Assembly: GCA_900472295.1 (NCBI GenBank)
Contig: UCIA01000002.1
Location: forward strand, 62,001-126,000
Direction of reading: 5' to 3'
Length of the DNA stretch: 64,000 bases
From: Hyphomicrobiales bacterium
Lineage (GTDB): Bacteria > Pseudomonadota > Alphaproteobacteria > Rhizobiales > Rhizobiaceae
In this document: positions 39,863-49,708 of the stretch, piece after piece
Layout: the number at the start of each line of letters is the position of its first letter
Position numbering within the stretch: the first letter of the stretch is position 1
Notes under the pieces: model-generated
Database searches by the model: none
What the model saw: only the letters and a program-made list of their open reading frames with translations
Told to the model about the DNA's origin: nothing
Made by a program: the position numbers and the translations under genes

Positions 39863-40765
39863 TTGCAGCATCGCCGGATTAACATTGACGGGAACAGCAT
39901 CTTCTATCGCGAGGACGGCCCGCCTGACGCTCCCGTTCTTCTGCTGCCGCACGGCTATCCATGCTCGTCCTATCAGTTTCGCCGATTGATGCCTGCATTG
40001 GCCGATCGCTGGCACACATTCGCGCCCGATTTTCCAGGCTTCGGCTATAGCGACACGCCAGATATGTCGGCATTCGACTATGGTTTCGATGCCTATGCCG
40101 AGTTTCTGGCGGCTTTTGCCGATGCGCTTGGCCTGTCGCACTATGTCCTTTGGCTGCACGATTATGGCTCGCAGATTGGATTGCGCCACGCCATTGCGCG
40201 TCCAGACAGCATCTCTGCGCTTATTATCCAGAACGGCGACATCTACGAGGACGTTCTCGGACCGAAATATGCCGCCATAAAAGCCTACTGGAAGGAAAAG
40301 ACGCCCGAGAAGCATCGGCCGTTGGAGGAGGCGGTAAGCGAGGAGGGCTTTCGGCATGAGTTTGTCGGCGAGGTCGACGATTCCGTCGCCGGGCGCGTGC
40401 CTCCGGATCTTTGGAAACTGCACTGGCCATTGATGGACACGCCGGTCCGGCGGCGGCTCGCGGTCAGCCTGATGGAGCAGCTGGAGGCGAATCTCGGCTG
40501 GTTTCCCCGCTATCAGAACTATCTGCGTGAGCATCAACCGCAAACGCTCATCGTCTGGGGTCCCGAGGACGGCTACATGCCGGCGCTATCGGCTCGTGCC
40601 TATCAGCGCGATCTGCCGGCAGCGGAGCTTCATCTGATCGACGGCGCCGGCCACTGGCTGCTCGAAACCCATTTCGATGAGGCACTTCCGCTGGTGCGCG
40701 ATTTTCTGGCGCGCGTCCACAGTCAGGAAGCGAGAGGGACGGGAAGGGCGGCCGCCCGGGCGTAA
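39863..40765 (+). CDS. Alpha/beta hydrolase with aspartate nucleophile (epoxide hydrolase/dehalogenase-like)
   Basis: A TTG start at 39863 is chosen because AAGGAGG lies five bases upstream; it gives 300 residues. The oxyanion motif HGYP is at 30-33, the nucleophile elbow LHDYGSQIG puts D100 where serine would be in an esterase, the acid is near the GPEDGYMP turn, and the histidine is in DGAGHWLLE near 270. An aspartate nucleophile followed by Tyr-Gly is the mark of haloalkane dehalogenases and epoxide hydrolases. The true substrate is unknown. It follows a DUF2066 gene without overlap. Confidence 0.88.
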   Translation: MQHRRINIDGNSIFYREDGPPDAPVLLLPHGYPCSSYQFRRLMPALADRWHTFAPDFPGFGYSDTPDMSAFDYGFDAYAEFLAAFADALGLSHYVLWLHDYGSQIGLRHAIARPDSISALIIQNGDIYEDVLGPKYAAIKAYWKEKTPEKHRPLEEAVSEEGFRHEFVGEVDDSVAGRVPPDLWKLHWPLMDTPVRRRLAVSLMEQLEANLGWFPRYQNYLREHQPQTLIVWGPEDGYMPALSARAYQRDLPAAELHLIDGAGHWLLETHFDEALPLVRDFLARVHSQEARGTGRAAARA

Positions 40766-40809
40766 ACCCCTCCGTTGCGATCATCCGGCCGATCTGCAAC
40801 CATGGTGGG

Positions 40810-40959
40810 ATGAGGGAAAAGTCCGCCGGGCCCTGGCCTTTGCTGCAAATCGCTATCGAGCCGAAGTCGCGGGCGGATCAGGAGAGGCTGCTCGTCGCTT
40901 TGTCCAGGCTCGCGCCTGACGACCTGGGTCCGCCGGCCGCCATGGCCATGGCCCGATGA
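40810..40959 (+). pseudogene. Remnant of an EF-G-like translation factor
   Basis: This 49-codon frame reads [20 protein letters not shown] followed by LSRLAPDD, which matches the start of EF-G domain III (family form: I-A-x-E-P-K-x-x-A-D-Q-E-K-L). The rest of the factor, including the GTPase domain, is absent on both sides, so it is a fragment. The stop overlaps the ATG of the next small membrane protein as ATGA, which may be chance or may have recruited a translation start. Confidence 0.6.
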
Positions 40960-41285
40960 CGTTGCCAAAATTCTCCTCGCGGGCAGGGTTCCTTGTCGGC
41001 CTCGGCATCACGCCCGTCGCCTTCTTGTTGGCGCTCTTTTCGGCCGGGGCAGGCCACGGAGACTATGTGCTGGCACGACTTCTCTATCCGGTCCCCATGC
41101 TGGCAACGCTTGTGACCAACACAATGATCACCGGTCTTTCCATCGGACTGGCTGCGCTGCAGTTTCCTGCCTATGGGGCATTTGTTGCGGGCGCCGGCGG
41201 CTCCAGATGGCTGGCCCTTGGCGTCTTCCATCTTGTTGCAATCGCAGCAGCCTTCAGCGGCCTCCTGGAAGCCTTTTCGGGATGA
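40956..41285 (+). CDS. Small membrane protein
   Basis: The 109-residue ORF has three or four hydrophobic segments ([59 protein letters not shown]) and few charges. Its start overlaps the stop of the EF-G remnant. It converges with the TetR gene, with 12 bases between stops. No family is recognised. Confidence 0.65.
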   Translation: MTLPKFSSRAGFLVGLGITPVAFLLALFSAGAGHGDYVLARLLYPVPMLATLVTNTMITGLSIGLAALQFPAYGAFVAGAGGSRWLALGVFHLVAIAAAFSGLLEAFSG

Positions 41286-41297
41286 CGCTCCTGTTCA

Positions 41298-41984
41298 CTA
41301 TCCCGGCGCGAGCCCGTCGAGCAGGAAGCCCAGGCCTTTGCGAAAGGCGCCGTCCCAATCGTCGTCGAGCAGCAGGCGGGAGCGCCCGATCGTCGGGTAG
41401 GGGCCACTCAGCTGCTCAAGGCGCTGCTGCGCGGCGGCCCTGTCTTCGTTCGAGACATCGAAGCTCGCCCGGGTGATGGTGGCGCCCATCACATAGTTCC
41501 AGAGCGACCATATTGCTGCGTTCAGATCCGCGTCCGCTACGCCGGCTCCGGACAAGGTCTTGCTCAGCAGTTCCAGGCGACTGAGGATGTTTCTGCCAAG
41601 CGCCCGGCGCGGCAACAGCGATGTCGACCATGGATGGCGCAACATGCTGGCGCGCCAGTCCTCAAGCATGTGAACGACTTCCGCGCGCCAGTCCTCAGGT
41701 TTGTCCAATTGCGGCGGCCCGCGATAGTCGAGCACCGAGTCGAGCGCCAGATCCAGGACATCTTCCTTGTTGTCGACGTGCCAATACAGGCTCATCACGC
41801 CCGCGCCGAGGCGATCGGCCAGCCGACGCATCGTCAATCCGTCGAGCCCGTCGGCGTCCAGCAGCTCCAGCGCGGTCGCTACGATACGGTCGCGGGAGAG
41901 GGGCGGTTCGCCGGGCGCCTCCTGCGCGGGCTGGGGCGCCGCCCTAGCCCGTTTGCTCCCGGCGCCGCTGGGTTTGGTTGCCAT
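41298..41984 (-). CDS. TetR-family regulator (TetR_C class)
   Basis: The ATG at 41984 has GAGGAAAACG before it and gives 228 residues. After an Ala/Pro-rich basic tail, residues about 35-80 form the helix-turn-helix (DRIVATALELLDADGLDGLT, LADRLGAGVMSLYWHVDNK). The C-terminal domain (LLRHPWSTSLLPRRALGRN-like, then a late DDDWDGAFRKGLGFLLDGL) resembles TetR class C-terminal domains. The large palindrome upstream is its probable operator and the divergent RidA gene its probable target. Confidence 0.88.
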   Translation of the reverse strand: MATKPSGAGSKRARAAPQPAQEAPGEPPLSRDRIVATALELLDADGLDGLTMRRLADRLGAGVMSLYWHVDNKEDVLDLALDSVLDYRGPPQLDKPEDWRAEVVHMLEDWRASMLRHPWSTSLLPRRALGRNILSRLELLSKTLSGAGVADADLNAAIWSLWNYVMGATITRASFDVSNEDRAAAQQRLEQLSGPYPTIGRSRLLLDDDWDGAFRKGLGFLLDGLAPG

Positions 41985-42047
41985 CGTTTTCCTCACTCGT
42001 CGAACCTCGATTTTGGCAGGCACCGTCAGGAACATCGACGCGCCCAC

Positions 42048-42096
42048 TTGACTAGTACGATGTACCATAGCATGACTCGTACATCGTATGAGTCAA
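42048..42096. promoter_or_regulatory. Large palindrome between tetR and the RidA gene
   Basis: TTGACTAGTACGATGTAC at 42048-42065 is inverted against GTACATCGTATGAGTCAA at 42079-42096 with 16 of 18 positions pairing, centred on CATAGCATGACTC. It lies about 64 bp upstream of the TetR start and 93 bp upstream of the RidA start. TTGACT in it may also serve as a -35 element. It is the probable operator of the 41298-41984 regulator. Confidence 0.6.
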
Positions 42097-42188
42097 CTTA
42101 TGGCCGATATCGCTAAAGTTCAATTATGCCGGTCGCGAGGTCGCTCGCAGCCCGCGGAGCCGAAAAGAAATCATGTCAGGCGGGAATC

Positions 42189-42671
42189 ATGTCACGCGCA
42201 ATCAAGCATCTGCTTGTCGGAGGACTAATCATCATGAACATATCCGTTCCCACAGCCACGACTGCGGCTGAGAACAAGCTGACCATCGTCAATCCGCAGA
42301 CCCTCTACGACCCGTCGCCGAATGGCTACAGCACTGCGGTGATCACGCCGCCCGGAGCCCGGGTGGCGTACATTTCCGGGCAGGGCGGCCAGGACGCAAA
42401 GGGCGGCCTGTCGCCCGACTTCGCCGTCCAGGTGAAACAGGCCTATGCGAATTTGAGCGCCGCGCTCGAAGGTATCGGTGCGAAACCCGATCAGGTCGCC
42501 AAGCTCACGGTGTTCGTGGTCGACCACGACATGTCCAAGCTTGGGGTGTTGACCCAGAACGTCAAGGAAATGTTCGGCGACACGCTGCCGGCGCAAACCC
42601 TGGTACCCGTTCCCAAGCTTGCGATCGACCCGATGCTGTTCGAAGTGGAAGCCGTGGTCGTGCTCGACTAG
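42189..42671 (+). CDS. Exported RidA (YjgF/UK114) family protein
   Basis: The 160-residue chain has a signal-like N-terminus (HLLVGGLIIMNISVPTATTA) and then a RidA domain: GARVAYISGQGGQDAKGGL, VKQAYANLSAALEGIGA and LVPVPKLAIDPMLFEVEAVV. Typical RidA proteins hydrolyse reactive enamines in the cytosol. The usual catalytic arginine is not evident in PKLAIDPML, where the family has R in the Axx-V-R context, so activity is uncertain. A start at 42234 after GGAGG would remove the signal peptide. It is probably repressed by the divergent TetR protein. Confidence 0.82.
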   Translation: MSRAIKHLLVGGLIIMNISVPTATTAAENKLTIVNPQTLYDPSPNGYSTAVITPPGARVAYISGQGGQDAKGGLSPDFAVQVKQAYANLSAALEGIGAKPDQVAKLTVFVVDHDMSKLGVLTQNVKEMFGDTLPAQTLVPVPKLAIDPMLFEVEAVVVLD

Positions 42672-42769
42672 CCGGGAGCGCGCTTGGTTTGATCGCTGGA
42701 AATGAGTTGAGCGCGCCGCCAGCTCAGGCGTTGGTACGGCTTGAGCTGGCCTCGGACTGCTCGGTAATT

Positions 42770-44791
42770 CTAGCTTTTGAAGGTTCTCACCTTGTCGCCC
42801 AGCAGTTTGCGCGCTTGCTCATAACGTTCGCGTATATCCTTGATATCGCTATCCAACTTGTCGAGCGCGTTTTCCTGTGTCAGCATCTTCTGCGCGTAGA
42901 GACGGGCGAGGTCGGAGCCCTGCGGCGCCGACTTCAGGTTTTCGCGCAAGCGATCCTGATCGCTGATGATGGTCTCCCGCTGCTCTTCCAGCCGCGCCAT
43001 CTCGGCTGCGGCCTCATCGCTTGCCTTGGCTGCCTCGGCCAAGGTCGCCAGGCCAGCCTTGGTTTCAGCATCGAGTTCCGGTGCGACGATCAAGGCCTGA
43101 ATGCGCGCGCCGGTAACGTCGCCGATATCGACGGCCTCGAGGACAGGGCGTTCCATCACCACCTTGTACTGCCGGGATTTTCCGGCCTCGACGTCGAAGC
43201 GAATGCGATAGGCCTGGCCGGCGATGGTGGCGTCTTCCGGTTTGGGCTCAACCAGTTTCCAATCCGCCATGCGGGGCTGCTCTACAACCATGTGCCTGAG
43301 GTCGCTCGCGCCGTTCTTGACCCGATAGATCGTGGTCTGGCGCAGGCGGCTTTCGATCTGCAGCATGCCGTCGACCGATTTGACCTTGGTGATCATCGAT
43401 TCGGAGCCGGTTTCCGCATCGACCAGCACTTTCTGGTCCGCGCCGAACCCGACCAGGCGGAAATCGCCCGCCGGCAGGAGAGGGAACTGCGCCTCGCCCG
43501 AAAACAGCGGGCCGGCCTCGGCGGCTTCGTAAATCGTGACGGATCCGGCCGGCAGGGAGATCGCGCCGTCATTCGTCAAGGTCAGCGCCTGCCAGGGGTT
43601 GCGTGTGGTGCCTTGATACCAGCCGACAGCTTGAGACGGCACCTTGAGGTCGACGAAGGGGGTGGTAAGGCTTTCGCCTGCACCGACGCTGACCAGCGAG
43701 GACAGGGTGAAGCTGGCGCCGGCGGCGTTTTCTTCGCCCGTGCTGCCCGGCTCCTGCGTAGCGGCCATGTCAGCCGCACCCTCACCGTAACCACCCACGA
43801 CTTGCCGGGCTCGTTTCTCGGCAAACATCTGGACCGGCGCCGCGGGCGCAGGCGCGCCAAAGCCGTCCTGGAGCATCGGCCGCGCGGCCTCGGCAAGAAC
43901 CTGGCCCTGATCGCCGCGCGGCAGCGCCGAGCGGCTGACCGGCGGCGCAATCAGCTGGCGCGTCACATAGTAGGGGTCGTACAGCGCTTGCCTGAAAGTC
44001 ACTGGCGCGGCCGACGACAGCGTCACCTGGACATCCTTCCAGGCATTGCCGGTCATGTTCTCCAGCACCACCCAGCCTTGCAGCCGGGCCTTGTCCTCGC
44101 CGGGCTTCGGCAGGGTCAGGCGATAAGCGGCTTTCCACACCGGCGTTTCGGCGACATAGCCGATCCGCACCGTGCGCTTGCCGCCTTCGGCGAGCTGGAT
44201 CGTGATGTCGCGCCCGGTACGATCCTGCGCTGTGCGCAGCGCAACAAGCGCATCGCCGACCTGTTCGCCAAGGCGGGCATCCTTGAATTCAAGCCCTTCA
44301 GCCTCTTCAAGGATGAACTGCTCGATCGAGGCGCCCGAGAAGACGGAGACACGCGTGCGCGTCGAGGTGGCGCCGTCCTTGCCCGTCACCGTCTCGCTCT
44401 GCACGCTGGCGATGCGGCCCTCGATCTGACGCGGTCCGGCCAGCTTGATCTCGGCTCCCTTGAGCGCCGAAAACAGCGCCGGCATGGTGTCGAGGTCGGA
44501 TTTGGCAAAAGGCAAAGAGGCAAAAGCATCATCGACACGGGCTTTGCCGGGAAGGGTGGCGGAACCTGCTCCGGCCGGGTCCAGGATCAGAACGCTCTTG
44601 AGGATGTCGTCGACCTGGTCGAGGCGCGCACGCAGCATCAAGGTTTCCTTGCCGCTGACTTCGGCTTGATATTCGAAATAGCCGACACCGCCAGTGCCAA
44701 GCACCGCACGCTTGAGCACGAGGTCAGCAGCTTGAGCGGTACCGGTCATCATTGTCGTAGCCATCAATATCGAGAGAATGGAGGAGCGCAT
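42770..44791 (-). CDS. DUF4139 exported protein
   Basis: The 673-residue protein has a signal peptide (ILSILMATTMMTGTAQA, cut before ADLV). The middle (LPKPGEDKARLQGWVVLENM, WKDVQVTLSSAAPV) is typical of DUF4139, a beta-rich domain of proteins sometimes called mucoidy inhibitor-like, and the C-terminus has coiled coil (EAAAEMARLEEQRETIISDQ). The function is unestablished, and the location is probably periplasm or outer membrane. It stands alone, 98 bp from the convergent RidA gene. Confidence 0.82.
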   Translation of the reverse strand: MRSSILSILMATTMMTGTAQAADLVLKRAVLGTGGVGYFEYQAEVSGKETLMLRARLDQVDDILKSVLILDPAGAGSATLPGKARVDDAFASLPFAKSDLDTMPALFSALKGAEIKLAGPRQIEGRIASVQSETVTGKDGATSTRTRVSVFSGASIEQFILEEAEGLEFKDARLGEQVGDALVALRTAQDRTGRDITIQLAEGGKRTVRIGYVAETPVWKAAYRLTLPKPGEDKARLQGWVVLENMTGNAWKDVQVTLSSAAPVTFRQALYDPYYVTRQLIAPPVSRSALPRGDQGQVLAEAARPMLQDGFGAPAPAAPVQMFAEKRARQVVGGYGEGAADMAATQEPGSTGEENAAGASFTLSSLVSVGAGESLTTPFVDLKVPSQAVGWYQGTTRNPWQALTLTNDGAISLPAGSVTIYEAAEAGPLFSGEAQFPLLPAGDFRLVGFGADQKVLVDAETGSESMITKVKSVDGMLQIESRLRQTTIYRVKNGASDLRHMVVEQPRMADWKLVEPKPEDATIAGQAYRIRFDVEAGKSRQYKVVMERPVLEAVDIGDVTGARIQALIVAPELDAETKAGLATLAEAAKASDEAAAEMARLEEQRETIISDQDRLRENLKSAPQGSDLARLYAQKMLTQENALDKLDSDIKDIRERYEQARKLLGDKVRTFKS

Positions 44792-45053
44792 GGTGATCCT
44801 TCATCGGGAGAAACATGCGGGCAGCTAGCATAGCCATTGAGGCGTATTTGCGTCTTGGCGGTAAGGCTTGGGTTTTAGCTTTTCTCAGTCGGATCGTGAC
44901 AAAACGATACCGGCAGTTTCTCTGCCGCATTGCGGACATTGCCTTACGTCATTAAGTGCGGGCATGTTGTGCCCACTCCAATTGGACGGAAAGATTTGAG
45001 CGATGGACGGGCCAACGAAACCGTTGCCGCAGCAGGACCGTAGGACGCCAGTC

Positions 45054-45503
45054 ATGACGTTAAGGTGCATCCTGATGGCAATCGCTACCTGCTTTCCCAT
45101 CGCCATAGCGGGGGCTTCCGACGTCGCGCCTGCACAACTCGTCGAGAAGTACATTAGCCTCTCGATCGAAAATCCGGACCAAGCCAAAACTCTCCTGACG
45201 CCTGATGCAGCTTGGATGATATTCGACTACGGTGGACCCTTGGCAGAGGTTTTTCCTGAGTTTGTAAAAAATATTCCCGAAGCGGACTGCTCGAAGTTTC
45301 TCATTCAGACAGAACGAAAAGTCACTAGCGACACAGGTGTCGTTGCCGACATTGTCAAAGTTGAGTGGAAGTGCGCCAAGCCAACGGACTACATGCTGGC
45401 ATCGAACGTGCTGCGCTTCGTCGTCGTTCAGCAAAAGATAGTAATGGTCATGGTTGAAGATCCGCCCGGCTACCGTGAAAGCCGGGGACTGCCGCCGCTC
45501 TAA
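45054..45503 (+). CDS. Small exported protein, unknown
   Basis: The ATG at 45054 gives 149 residues with a signal peptide (CILMAIATCFPIAIAGASD). The mature part (PAQLVEKYISLSIENPDQAK, CSKFLIQTERKVTSDTGVVA) could be a cystatin-like or SnoaL-type fold by pattern, with two cysteines that could pair. No function can be given. It stands alone between DUF4139 and the GNAT gene; the 262 bp upstream shows no other gene. Confidence 0.65.
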   Translation: MTLRCILMAIATCFPIAIAGASDVAPAQLVEKYISLSIENPDQAKTLLTPDAAWMIFDYGGPLAEVFPEFVKNIPEADCSKFLIQTERKVTSDTGVVADIVKVEWKCAKPTDYMLASNVLRFVVVQQKIVMVMVEDPPGYRESRGLPPL

Positions 45504-45680
45504 ATTGCTCCAGCTGCAGCATCGCCAAAATGGCCGCTACAGCTACCGTCAGAAAGTCGCATAAGATAGATTATGGAACTTGCGCATTAGGCTGTAGCTG
45601 GGAATTGCTGCTGGTTTTCATAGGCTTGGCACGATCGATGTGTGTTGCCTAGAGCCGATGACCAACGTTACGCTGCCTGG

Positions 45681-46442
45681 ATGACGACAGCAAAGCACGA
45701 CATCGAAGCGGCTATCGAAGTGTTCGTGCACGGCTTCAGCGCCGACAAGAGCCGCACCTTTCCATACGAGGCCAGCCGCGTCGGGTCCTTGTGGCTGATG
45801 CGCGATGCCGAGCGCAAGAATGCGCGCGAATACCGTGGCGAAGAATGGATCGTTCACGACGTCGCTGCCGAGGAAGCCGATGCGATCGTGCGGCAGCATG
45901 CGCGGCCGGGCTTTGCCATTTCTGTGGTGATCGCGAATGACGAACCGGATGAACCGACGCGAACGGCCTACAAGGCGCTCGGCTACCGGCTGCTGCGGGC
46001 GGAAGGCTTTTTCGTCCAACCGTTGGGTCAAATTCCAAACCCGCCTGCAGTCGTGCCAATCGAACGGGTGAGGACGGCTGAACGTGCTGCACAATTGGGA
46101 AAGGTCATACGCAGGCGGCCGCTTCCAGACGATCAACTCGGCGACGACGCGCCGTTCCGCCAATATGTGGCGCTCGATGGCAACGCTATCGTCGGGCGTG
46201 TGCGCAGCATAGACGCCGTCGGCGCCACCTGGTGCTCGGCTATGTATGTCGAGCCTTCGCACCGGCGGCGCGGCATAGGCCAGGAGCTGATGGCCAAAAT
46301 GCTGCATGACGACAAGGCTCGTGGGTCGCGGTGCTCGATGCTGTTGGCGACGCATGCCGGGGCGCTGCTTTATCCCCGTATGGGCTATGAGCGGATTGGA
46401 ACGCTGCTGATCTTCGCACCGAAGAACCGAACGTCCTTATAA
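45681..46442 (+). CDS. GNAT family N-acetyltransferase
   Basis: From the ATG at 45681 the protein has 253 residues; a TTG 13 codons earlier is the alternative, and neither has a clear ribosome site. The C-terminal GNAT domain shows the CoA-binding motif HRRRGIGQELMAKML and a final YPRMGYERIGTLLIF strand. The N-terminal half (VFVHGFSADKSRTFPYEASR) has a second, degenerate GNAT-like unit, so this is probably a two-domain member. Acceptor unknown. Confidence 0.78.
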   Translation: MTTAKHDIEAAIEVFVHGFSADKSRTFPYEASRVGSLWLMRDAERKNAREYRGEEWIVHDVAAEEADAIVRQHARPGFAISVVIANDEPDEPTRTAYKALGYRLLRAEGFFVQPLGQIPNPPAVVPIERVRTAERAAQLGKVIRRRPLPDDQLGDDAPFRQYVALDGNAIVGRVRSIDAVGATWCSAMYVEPSHRRRGIGQELMAKMLHDDKARGSRCSMLLATHAGALLYPRMGYERIGTLLIFAPKNRTSL

Positions 46443-46455
46443 ATAACTGTTCGCA

Positions 46456-47274
46456 TCACCCTGATTTATAAGGGATTTCGATCACCATGCCATCATAGGC
46501 CGGAGTGACGTTGGCCGGCACTTCGCCCTTGACCGTGGCATAGTCGAGCGGCACGTGCATATGCGTCAGCACGGCCTGTTTCGGCGCCAGTTTTTCGATC
46601 CAGCCAAGCGCCTGTCCCAGCGACAGATGGCTGGGATGCGTATTGTACTGCAAGGCATCGATGACCAGCATGTCCAGGCCGCGCAGCCGCTCGGCGGTGG
46701 TATCAGGAAAGTCTGAGATATCGGGGCAATAGGCGAGCCCGCCAATGCGGAAGCCAAGCGAAATGATGTCGCCATGGATCTGCGGCAGCGGCTCAAGGGT
46801 GAGGGCACCGCCCTCGCCTTCGATGATCACCGGCCTGGCGTGATCGATGATGTGCGGCCTGACGATCGGCGGATAGGAGCTGCCCAGCGGCGTCTCGAAG
46901 CAATAGCCGAACGCTTCGCGCAGCCTGAGCATGGTCGGCTGGTCGGCGTGGACGTCGATCAAATGGCGCTGCTCGAGCACATAGCCGCGCAGATCGTCGA
47001 TGCCGTGGATGTGGTCGGCATGCGGATGCGTGTAGACGACGGCGTCGATGCGTCGGACGGCCGCCATCAGCATCTGCTCGCGAAAATCAGGTCCGGTGTC
47101 GATGACCACTGTGGTCCTGGCGCCGTTCGCCGCAATGCGCTCGACGAGAGCTGAAGAGCGTGTCCGCCGGTTCCTGGGGTTCGTCGGGTCGCAATTGCCC
47201 CAGTCGCCGGTGATGCGCGGCGTGCCGGGCGACGAGCCACAGCCGAGAATAGTGAGGCGCAGCCGGTCGCTCAT
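46456..47274 (-). CDS. MBL-fold metallo-hydrolase (PhnP-like)
   Basis: The 272-residue metallo-beta-lactamase fold protein begins LRLTILGCGSSPGTPRITGD and has the metal-binding THPHADHIHGID motif at about residue 82, later aspartate and histidine ligands (CPDISDFPDT, LTHMHVPLDY), and the GNCDPTNPRNRRTRSS loop of the PhnP subfamily of cyclic phosphodiesterases. It lies three bases after the TatD gene. In rhizobia it is found with metG and tatD. The substrate is unproven. Confidence 0.88.
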   Translation of the reverse strand: MSDRLRLTILGCGSSPGTPRITGDWGNCDPTNPRNRRTRSSALVERIAANGARTTVVIDTGPDFREQMLMAAVRRIDAVVYTHPHADHIHGIDDLRGYVLEQRHLIDVHADQPTMLRLREAFGYCFETPLGSSYPPIVRPHIIDHARPVIIEGEGGALTLEPLPQIHGDIISLGFRIGGLAYCPDISDFPDTTAERLRGLDMLVIDALQYNTHPSHLSLGQALGWIEKLAPKQAVLTHMHVPLDYATVKGEVPANVTPAYDGMVIEIPYKSG

Positions 47275-47277
47275 GCG

Positions 47278-48066
47278 TCAGAGCCCGGAGGGCCGCGGCA
47301 TCTTGCCGAACAGCCGGAAGAAATTGGCCGTCGTCAGCGTCGCGATCTCGGCCTCACTGACGCCGATCGTCTCCGCCAGCACCTTGGCCGTGTGCGCGAC
47401 ATAGGCCGGCTCATTGCGCTTGCCGCGAAACGGCACCGGCGCCAGATACGGCGCGTCGGTCTCGACCAGCAGCCTGTCGTGCGGCACATCGGCGGCGATG
47501 GCGCGCAATTCGGCCGAGTTCTTGAAGGTCAGTATGCCCGAGAACGACACATAGCCGCCAAGCGCCACACCCACTTCGGCCAGCCGGCGCCCCGAGGAAA
47601 AACAATGCAGGATGAAGGGAAAGGCGCCCTTCCCTGTTTCGCCCTCGAGGATGGCAGCCATGTCGTCATCGGCGTCGCGCGAATGGATGACCAGCGGCAG
47701 GCCAGTTTCGCGCGCGGCGGCGATGTGGGTGCGAAAGCCCTGCGCCTGTGCATCGCGTGGCGCCTTGTCGTAGTAGTAGTCGAGCCCGGCCTCGCCGATC
47801 GCCACCACTTTCGGATGCGCGGACAGGCGAACCAGCTCCTCAGCCGTTACATCGAGCTCTTCGCCGGCATTGTGCGGATGCGTGCCGACAGAGCAGTAGA
47901 CTTCATCGAAACTCTCTGCAATTTCAAGCACTTGTGGAAACCGCTTCACGCGTATCGAGATGGTCACCATGCGCCCTATACCGGCGGCCTTGGCGCGGGC
48001 GACGATGGCCGCCCGCTCCTCGGCGAAATCCGGAAAGTCCAGATGGCAATGGCTGTCGACGAGCAT
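47278..48066 (-). CDS. TatD family metal-dependent hydrolase
   Basis: The 262-residue TIM-barrel enzyme starts [20 protein letters not shown] with the HxH metal motif, then VAIGEAGLDYYYDKAP, HSRDADDD, LHCFSSG and LLVETDAPYLAP with the last aspartate. TatD proteins have 3' to 5' exonuclease or DNase activity in some bacteria. It overlaps the metG stop by one base, so it is cotranscribed with metG. Confidence 0.93.
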   Translation of the reverse strand: MLVDSHCHLDFPDFAEERAAIVARAKAAGIGRMVTISIRVKRFPQVLEIAESFDEVYCSVGTHPHNAGEELDVTAEELVRLSAHPKVVAIGEAGLDYYYDKAPRDAQAQGFRTHIAAARETGLPLVIHSRDADDDMAAILEGETGKGAFPFILHCFSSGRRLAEVGVALGGYVSFSGILTFKNSAELRAIAADVPHDRLLVETDAPYLAPVPFRGKRNEPAYVAHTAKVLAETIGVSEAEIATLTTANFFRLFGKMPRPSGL

Positions 48067-49616
48067 CAGGCGCTCGCCTCAGGCTTCTCGACGTAACGCG
48101 GAAACACACCTTCCGGCACAGGCAGTGTCGTGCCGGGCACAAGTGCATAGTCCGCATGGACATGCGCGAAGTCACGTCTGTCCGCAGGCACCGCCAGCAG
48201 GTCGAGCAGCTTGGCGGCCGACCCGGGAATATAGGGCTGGGTCAGCAATGCCACGCGCCGTACCAGTTCGGCGGTCGTCCACAGCACCGTTTCCATGCGC
48301 TCCGGATCGGTCTTCTTCAGCGCCCAGGGAGCATGGGAGGCGAAGTAGCGGTCGGCTTCCGCGACCACGCCGAAGATCGCTGCCAGCGCCAAGTGGATGC
48401 CCTGCTCCGCCATCGCCTTGCGCGCCGCGCTGAGCGCTTCCACCGCCTGGTCGAGGATGGCGCTGTCGGCTTCAGTCAGCTCGCCGCGATGCGGCACCAC
48501 GCCGCCGCAATTCTTGGCGATCATCGACAGCGAGCGCTGCGCCAGGTTGCCGAGACCGTTGGCGAGATCGGCATTGGTGCGGTTGACGATCGCGTCATGG
48601 CTGTAGCTGCCGTCCTGGCCGAACGGCACTTCACGGAGGAAGAAATAGCGCACCTGGTCGAGGCCGTAATGCTCGACCATGGTGAAGGGGTCGACGACAT
48701 TGCCGACCGACTTCGACATTTTCTCGCCGCGGTTGAACAGGAAGCCATGCGCAAACACGCGCTTTGGCAGTTCGATGCCGGCTGACATCAGGAAGGCCGG
48801 CCAGTAGACGGCATGGAAGCGGACGATGTCCTTGCCGATGATGTGCGTGGCCGGCCAGTAGCGCCATTGCTCGGCCTTGGTGTCGGGATAGCCGGCGGCG
48901 GTGATGTAGTTGGTCAAGGCATCGACCCAGACATACATCACATGCTTGTCGTCGCAGGGCACCGGCACGCCCCAGTTGAAGGTCGTGCGCGAGACCGAGA
49001 TGTCCTTGAGGCCGGATTTGACGAAGCTCATCACCTCGTTGCGGCGTTCGGCCGGGCCGACGAAATCGGGCTGGTTTTCGTACAGCGCAAGCAATTTGTC
49101 CTGATAGGCGGAAAGCCGGAAGAAGTAGCTCTCCTCCTCATTCCATTCGACCGGCGAGCCAAGGGGCTCGCGGCGCACGCCGTCGTCGCCAAGCGTGGTT
49201 TCGCTCTCTTCGAAATAGGCTTCCTGGCGGACCGAATACCAGCCGCTGTAGCGGTCGAGATAGATGTCGCCATTGGCAGCCATCGCCTTCCAGATCGCCT
49301 GGCAGGACGCGTAGTGGCGTGGTTCCGTCGTGCGGATGTAGTCATCATTCGAGCCGCCCAGAACCTCTGTCATGGAACGGAAGATCGCCGAGTTGCGGTC
49401 GGCCAGCGCCAGCGGCGTGATGCCTTCCTTTTCGGCCGTCTGCTGCATCTTGAGGCCGTGTTCGTCGGTTCCGGTCAGGAAGAACACGTCCTTGCCGTCC
49501 AGGCGCTGGAAGCGGGCCAGCGCGTCGGTCGCAATCACGGTATAGGCGTGGCCGATATGCGGCTTGCCGTTTGGATAGAAAATCGGTGTCGTGATGTAGA
49601 ATGTGTCGCGTGACAT
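48066..49616 (-). CDS. metG: Methionyl-tRNA synthetase
   Basis: The start at 49616 gives 516 residues beginning [20 protein letters not shown] with the class I HIGH motif. The KMSKS motif is in [14 protein letters not shown], and [17 protein letters not shown] is the methionine-binding region. FLTGTDEHG is present, and the C-terminal dimerisation domain of E. coli MetG is absent, as in many short alphaproteobacterial forms. It charges initiator and elongator tRNA-Met. It lies in the rlpA-dacF-tmk-holB-metG-tatD run. Confidence 0.95.
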   Translation of the reverse strand: MSRDTFYITTPIFYPNGKPHIGHAYTVIATDALARFQRLDGKDVFFLTGTDEHGLKMQQTAEKEGITPLALADRNSAIFRSMTEVLGGSNDDYIRTTEPRHYASCQAIWKAMAANGDIYLDRYSGWYSVRQEAYFEESETTLGDDGVRREPLGSPVEWNEEESYFFRLSAYQDKLLALYENQPDFVGPAERRNEVMSFVKSGLKDISVSRTTFNWGVPVPCDDKHVMYVWVDALTNYITAAGYPDTKAEQWRYWPATHIIGKDIVRFHAVYWPAFLMSAGIELPKRVFAHGFLFNRGEKMSKSVGNVVDPFTMVEHYGLDQVRYFFLREVPFGQDGSYSHDAIVNRTNADLANGLGNLAQRSLSMIAKNCGGVVPHRGELTEADSAILDQAVEALSAARKAMAEQGIHLALAAIFGVVAEADRYFASHAPWALKKTDPERMETVLWTTAELVRRVALLTQPYIPGSAAKLLDLLAVPADRRDFAHVHADYALVPGTTLPVPEGVFPRYVEKPEASA

Positions 49617-49708
49617 GAATGAACCGTCATGAATGTCCGAATTGAATGTGAGGCGGTGGATATCGCATCGAGACGGCGATTGCCATCCCGACCCAATGCC
49701 GAAACCGG

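Noticed and set aside
42689..44833. A 714-codon plus-strand frame opposite the DUF4139 gene
   Set aside because: The minus frame has a signal peptide and family match; the plus frame has only biased composition.
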